NCBI GenBank assembly: GCA_022496205.1
Contig: WTXD01000172.1
Location: 1-22,181, forward strand
Direction: 5' to 3'
Source: Gloeopeniophorella convolvens
Taxonomy: Eukaryota > Basidiomycota > Agaricomycetes > Russulales
DNA: 22,181 nucleotides
Shown: positions 18,686-22,181 of the stretch, piece by piece
Layout of the letters: every line of letters starts with the position of its first letter
Numbering within the stretch: the first letter of the stretch is position 1
The notes under the pieces: model-generated
What the model was told of the DNA's origin: nothing
Seen by the model: only the letters and a program-made list of their open reading frames with translations
The model's database searches: none
Position numbers and translations under genes: made by a program

Positions 18686-19024
18686 TCGGCCGTTCGCCGT
18701 TTTCCTACCTGTATTCTTGCTTCACCGTATTTCTGGCACACCACTTGTTAATCTGTAGTTCCCATCATGTGTTGTACCCACGATGTTTGTCCCAGAAGAC
18801 CCTTACAGTACCCTTACATGTTTACTTCCCTGCATCCGTCACTCATTTTCTGAATGCGGGTGGTCAGCTGTTCTGTTATCTCCAGGTTTCTTCTCCGATT
18901 CGTGCTACGGCGCAATTTAGCCGCGTAACCATTCCCTGAGATGATGACAATTCATCACAAACACAAGTCCGGCCTTCCGTTCCGATCTGTTATATTAGAA
19001 GATAAGTATGCCCAAAAGTTCAAG

Positions 19025-21338
<2,314 letters not shown>

Positions 21339-22062
21339 GAGGATCCCACCAAACACAGAGCGGCACTCGGAGGTGAGGAGTCCGAGGTCGTCGCGTCTTC
21401 GCCGTAGCGGCCGGTCCAACCTTTTGAGGGTCCCGAGCCACCACGCAATATATCATATACTTTTAGTCAGGATAGCTCGTGGCGGAGGGCGCCATGCTGC
21501 GCCAGGTCATCACTCCTGAACAAACGAAGACGAGGGAAAATTTACCTAAATTTACCGCGCCCCTGATGGGACCTGATGAATGCCGTAGAGGGAGTGCGTA
21601 AGGCACCGAGATACCGTGGTTACGACGGGATCGGAATGACAACAGTGCAGAGGGTTGCCTCATAGGTCGCCGCACTGCCAATAGGGGTCCTGAGGCGCCA
21701 GCGTACCTGACGAGCTAGAACTAAGCAGACCAAGTCTGGTCCGTGAATTGAGCCGAAACGCGCACGAGGCCGGTGTACATAGCTTGGGTGTATACACACT
21801 GGCTGAGGATGGAAGTACTGTTCAGCTGACTACTTGGCTTACTGTAACGCGACGACAGCAGGCTGAAGCACTCGGGATGGTATCTTGGATATCAATGAGC
21901 ATCTTCTCACCCATCAAGCATCAATTGACGAGCTTCCGACTCCCGAGGCGCGGGGTGCTATTACAGACTGGCATGCAAGCGTCGGTGTGGGCCGTAGCAC
22001 AAGGCTGAACGCTGCTGAACGAAGCCGCCACACCACTGCCACAAGCTGCCACGCCGGACAAA
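21339..22062. other. Intergenic region between the oxidase gene and the right-edge promoter
   Basis: About 720 bp with no coding frame I can support. It includes the promoter of the oxidase at its left end. The short plus-strand frames at 21748-22070 have no motif or family I recognise. Confidence 0.4.
21446..21460 (-). promoter_or_regulatory. TATA-like element of the oxidase gene
   Basis: Minus-strand GTATATGATATATTG lies about 110 nt upstream of the inferred ATG at 21338, the same spacing as the TATA-like sites of the zinc-finger gene and ankyrin-MYND paralogue 3. Confidence 0.4.
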
Positions 22063-22075
22063 CCCTATAAAAGGG
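22063..22075 (+). promoter_or_regulatory. Strong TATA box at the right edge
   Basis: CCCTATAAAAGGG is a textbook TATA box in a GC-rich setting. With the roughly 110-nt TATA-to-ATG spacing seen elsewhere in this window, the start codon would fall at about 22175-22190, at or just past the window end. The motif is nearly symmetric, so a minus-strand role is possible. Confidence 0.45.
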
Positions 22076-22181
22076 TCAGGACCGGCACGCGGGAGCCCGC
22101 CGGAGGCCATCCACCGAGGCTAAGATAAGTAATCTTGCTGACGCCGACAACACCTGTGGGGGGCACCCAAGGGACAGAAAA

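Overview
The window looks like nuclear DNA of an Agaricomycete (mushroom-forming basidiomycete). Genes are dense and split by many introns of about 47-67 bp with GT..AG ends. An aryl-alcohol-oxidase-like GMC oxidoreductase (secreted, lignocellulose-associated) suggests a wood or litter decayer, possibly of the Polyporales. That lineage is inference. No rRNA, tRNA, CRISPR or bacterial-type operon was seen.

Layout from left to right. Positions 1-1927 (minus): 5' and central part of a C2H2-type zinc-finger, transcription-factor-like gene that probably runs off the left edge. 1928-3693: its promoter and a long gene-poor spacer. 3694-11578 (minus): four tandem paralogues encoding ankyrin-repeat plus MYND-zinc-finger proteins of about 400-416 residues. 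All four share one 4-exon plan, including an exon of exactly 80 nt. The three rightmost copies (stops at 5701, 7951 and 10154) are recent duplicates of a unit of about 2.2 kb that includes spacer and promoter. The leftmost copy is older and more diverged.

11748-14265: a 2.5-kb DNA-transposon-like insertion in the promoter of the rightmost copy. It has 15-bp terminal inverted repeats and an 8-bp target duplication (GCGCCAAG). The neighbouring paralogue still carries the unoccupied site at 9539-9546. The element carries its own promoter and a gene of unknown function (12220-12927), and a 957-bp hAT-like non-autonomous element (13167-14123, target duplication CACCCATG) is nested in it. The paralogue downstream of the insertion also has a stop at codon 42. 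14274-14565 is the displaced upstream part of that paralogue's promoter.

14566-16878: about 2.3 kb with no gene I can support. 16879-18685 (plus): a 14-exon seven-helix membrane protein of a family common in basidiomycetes but uncharacterised, with 10- and 11-nt micro-exons. 19025-21338 (minus): the 10-exon aryl-alcohol-oxidase-like gene, clean in its 3' half but with several single-base frame breaks in its 5' half. 21339-22181: intergenic DNA, ending in a strong TATA box facing right, so another gene probably starts at or just beyond the right edge.

Most frame breaks in the zinc-finger and oxidase genes can be explained by loss of one base from a short homopolymer. They may therefore be consensus errors rather than true pseudogene lesions, and this should be settled before calling either gene dead.
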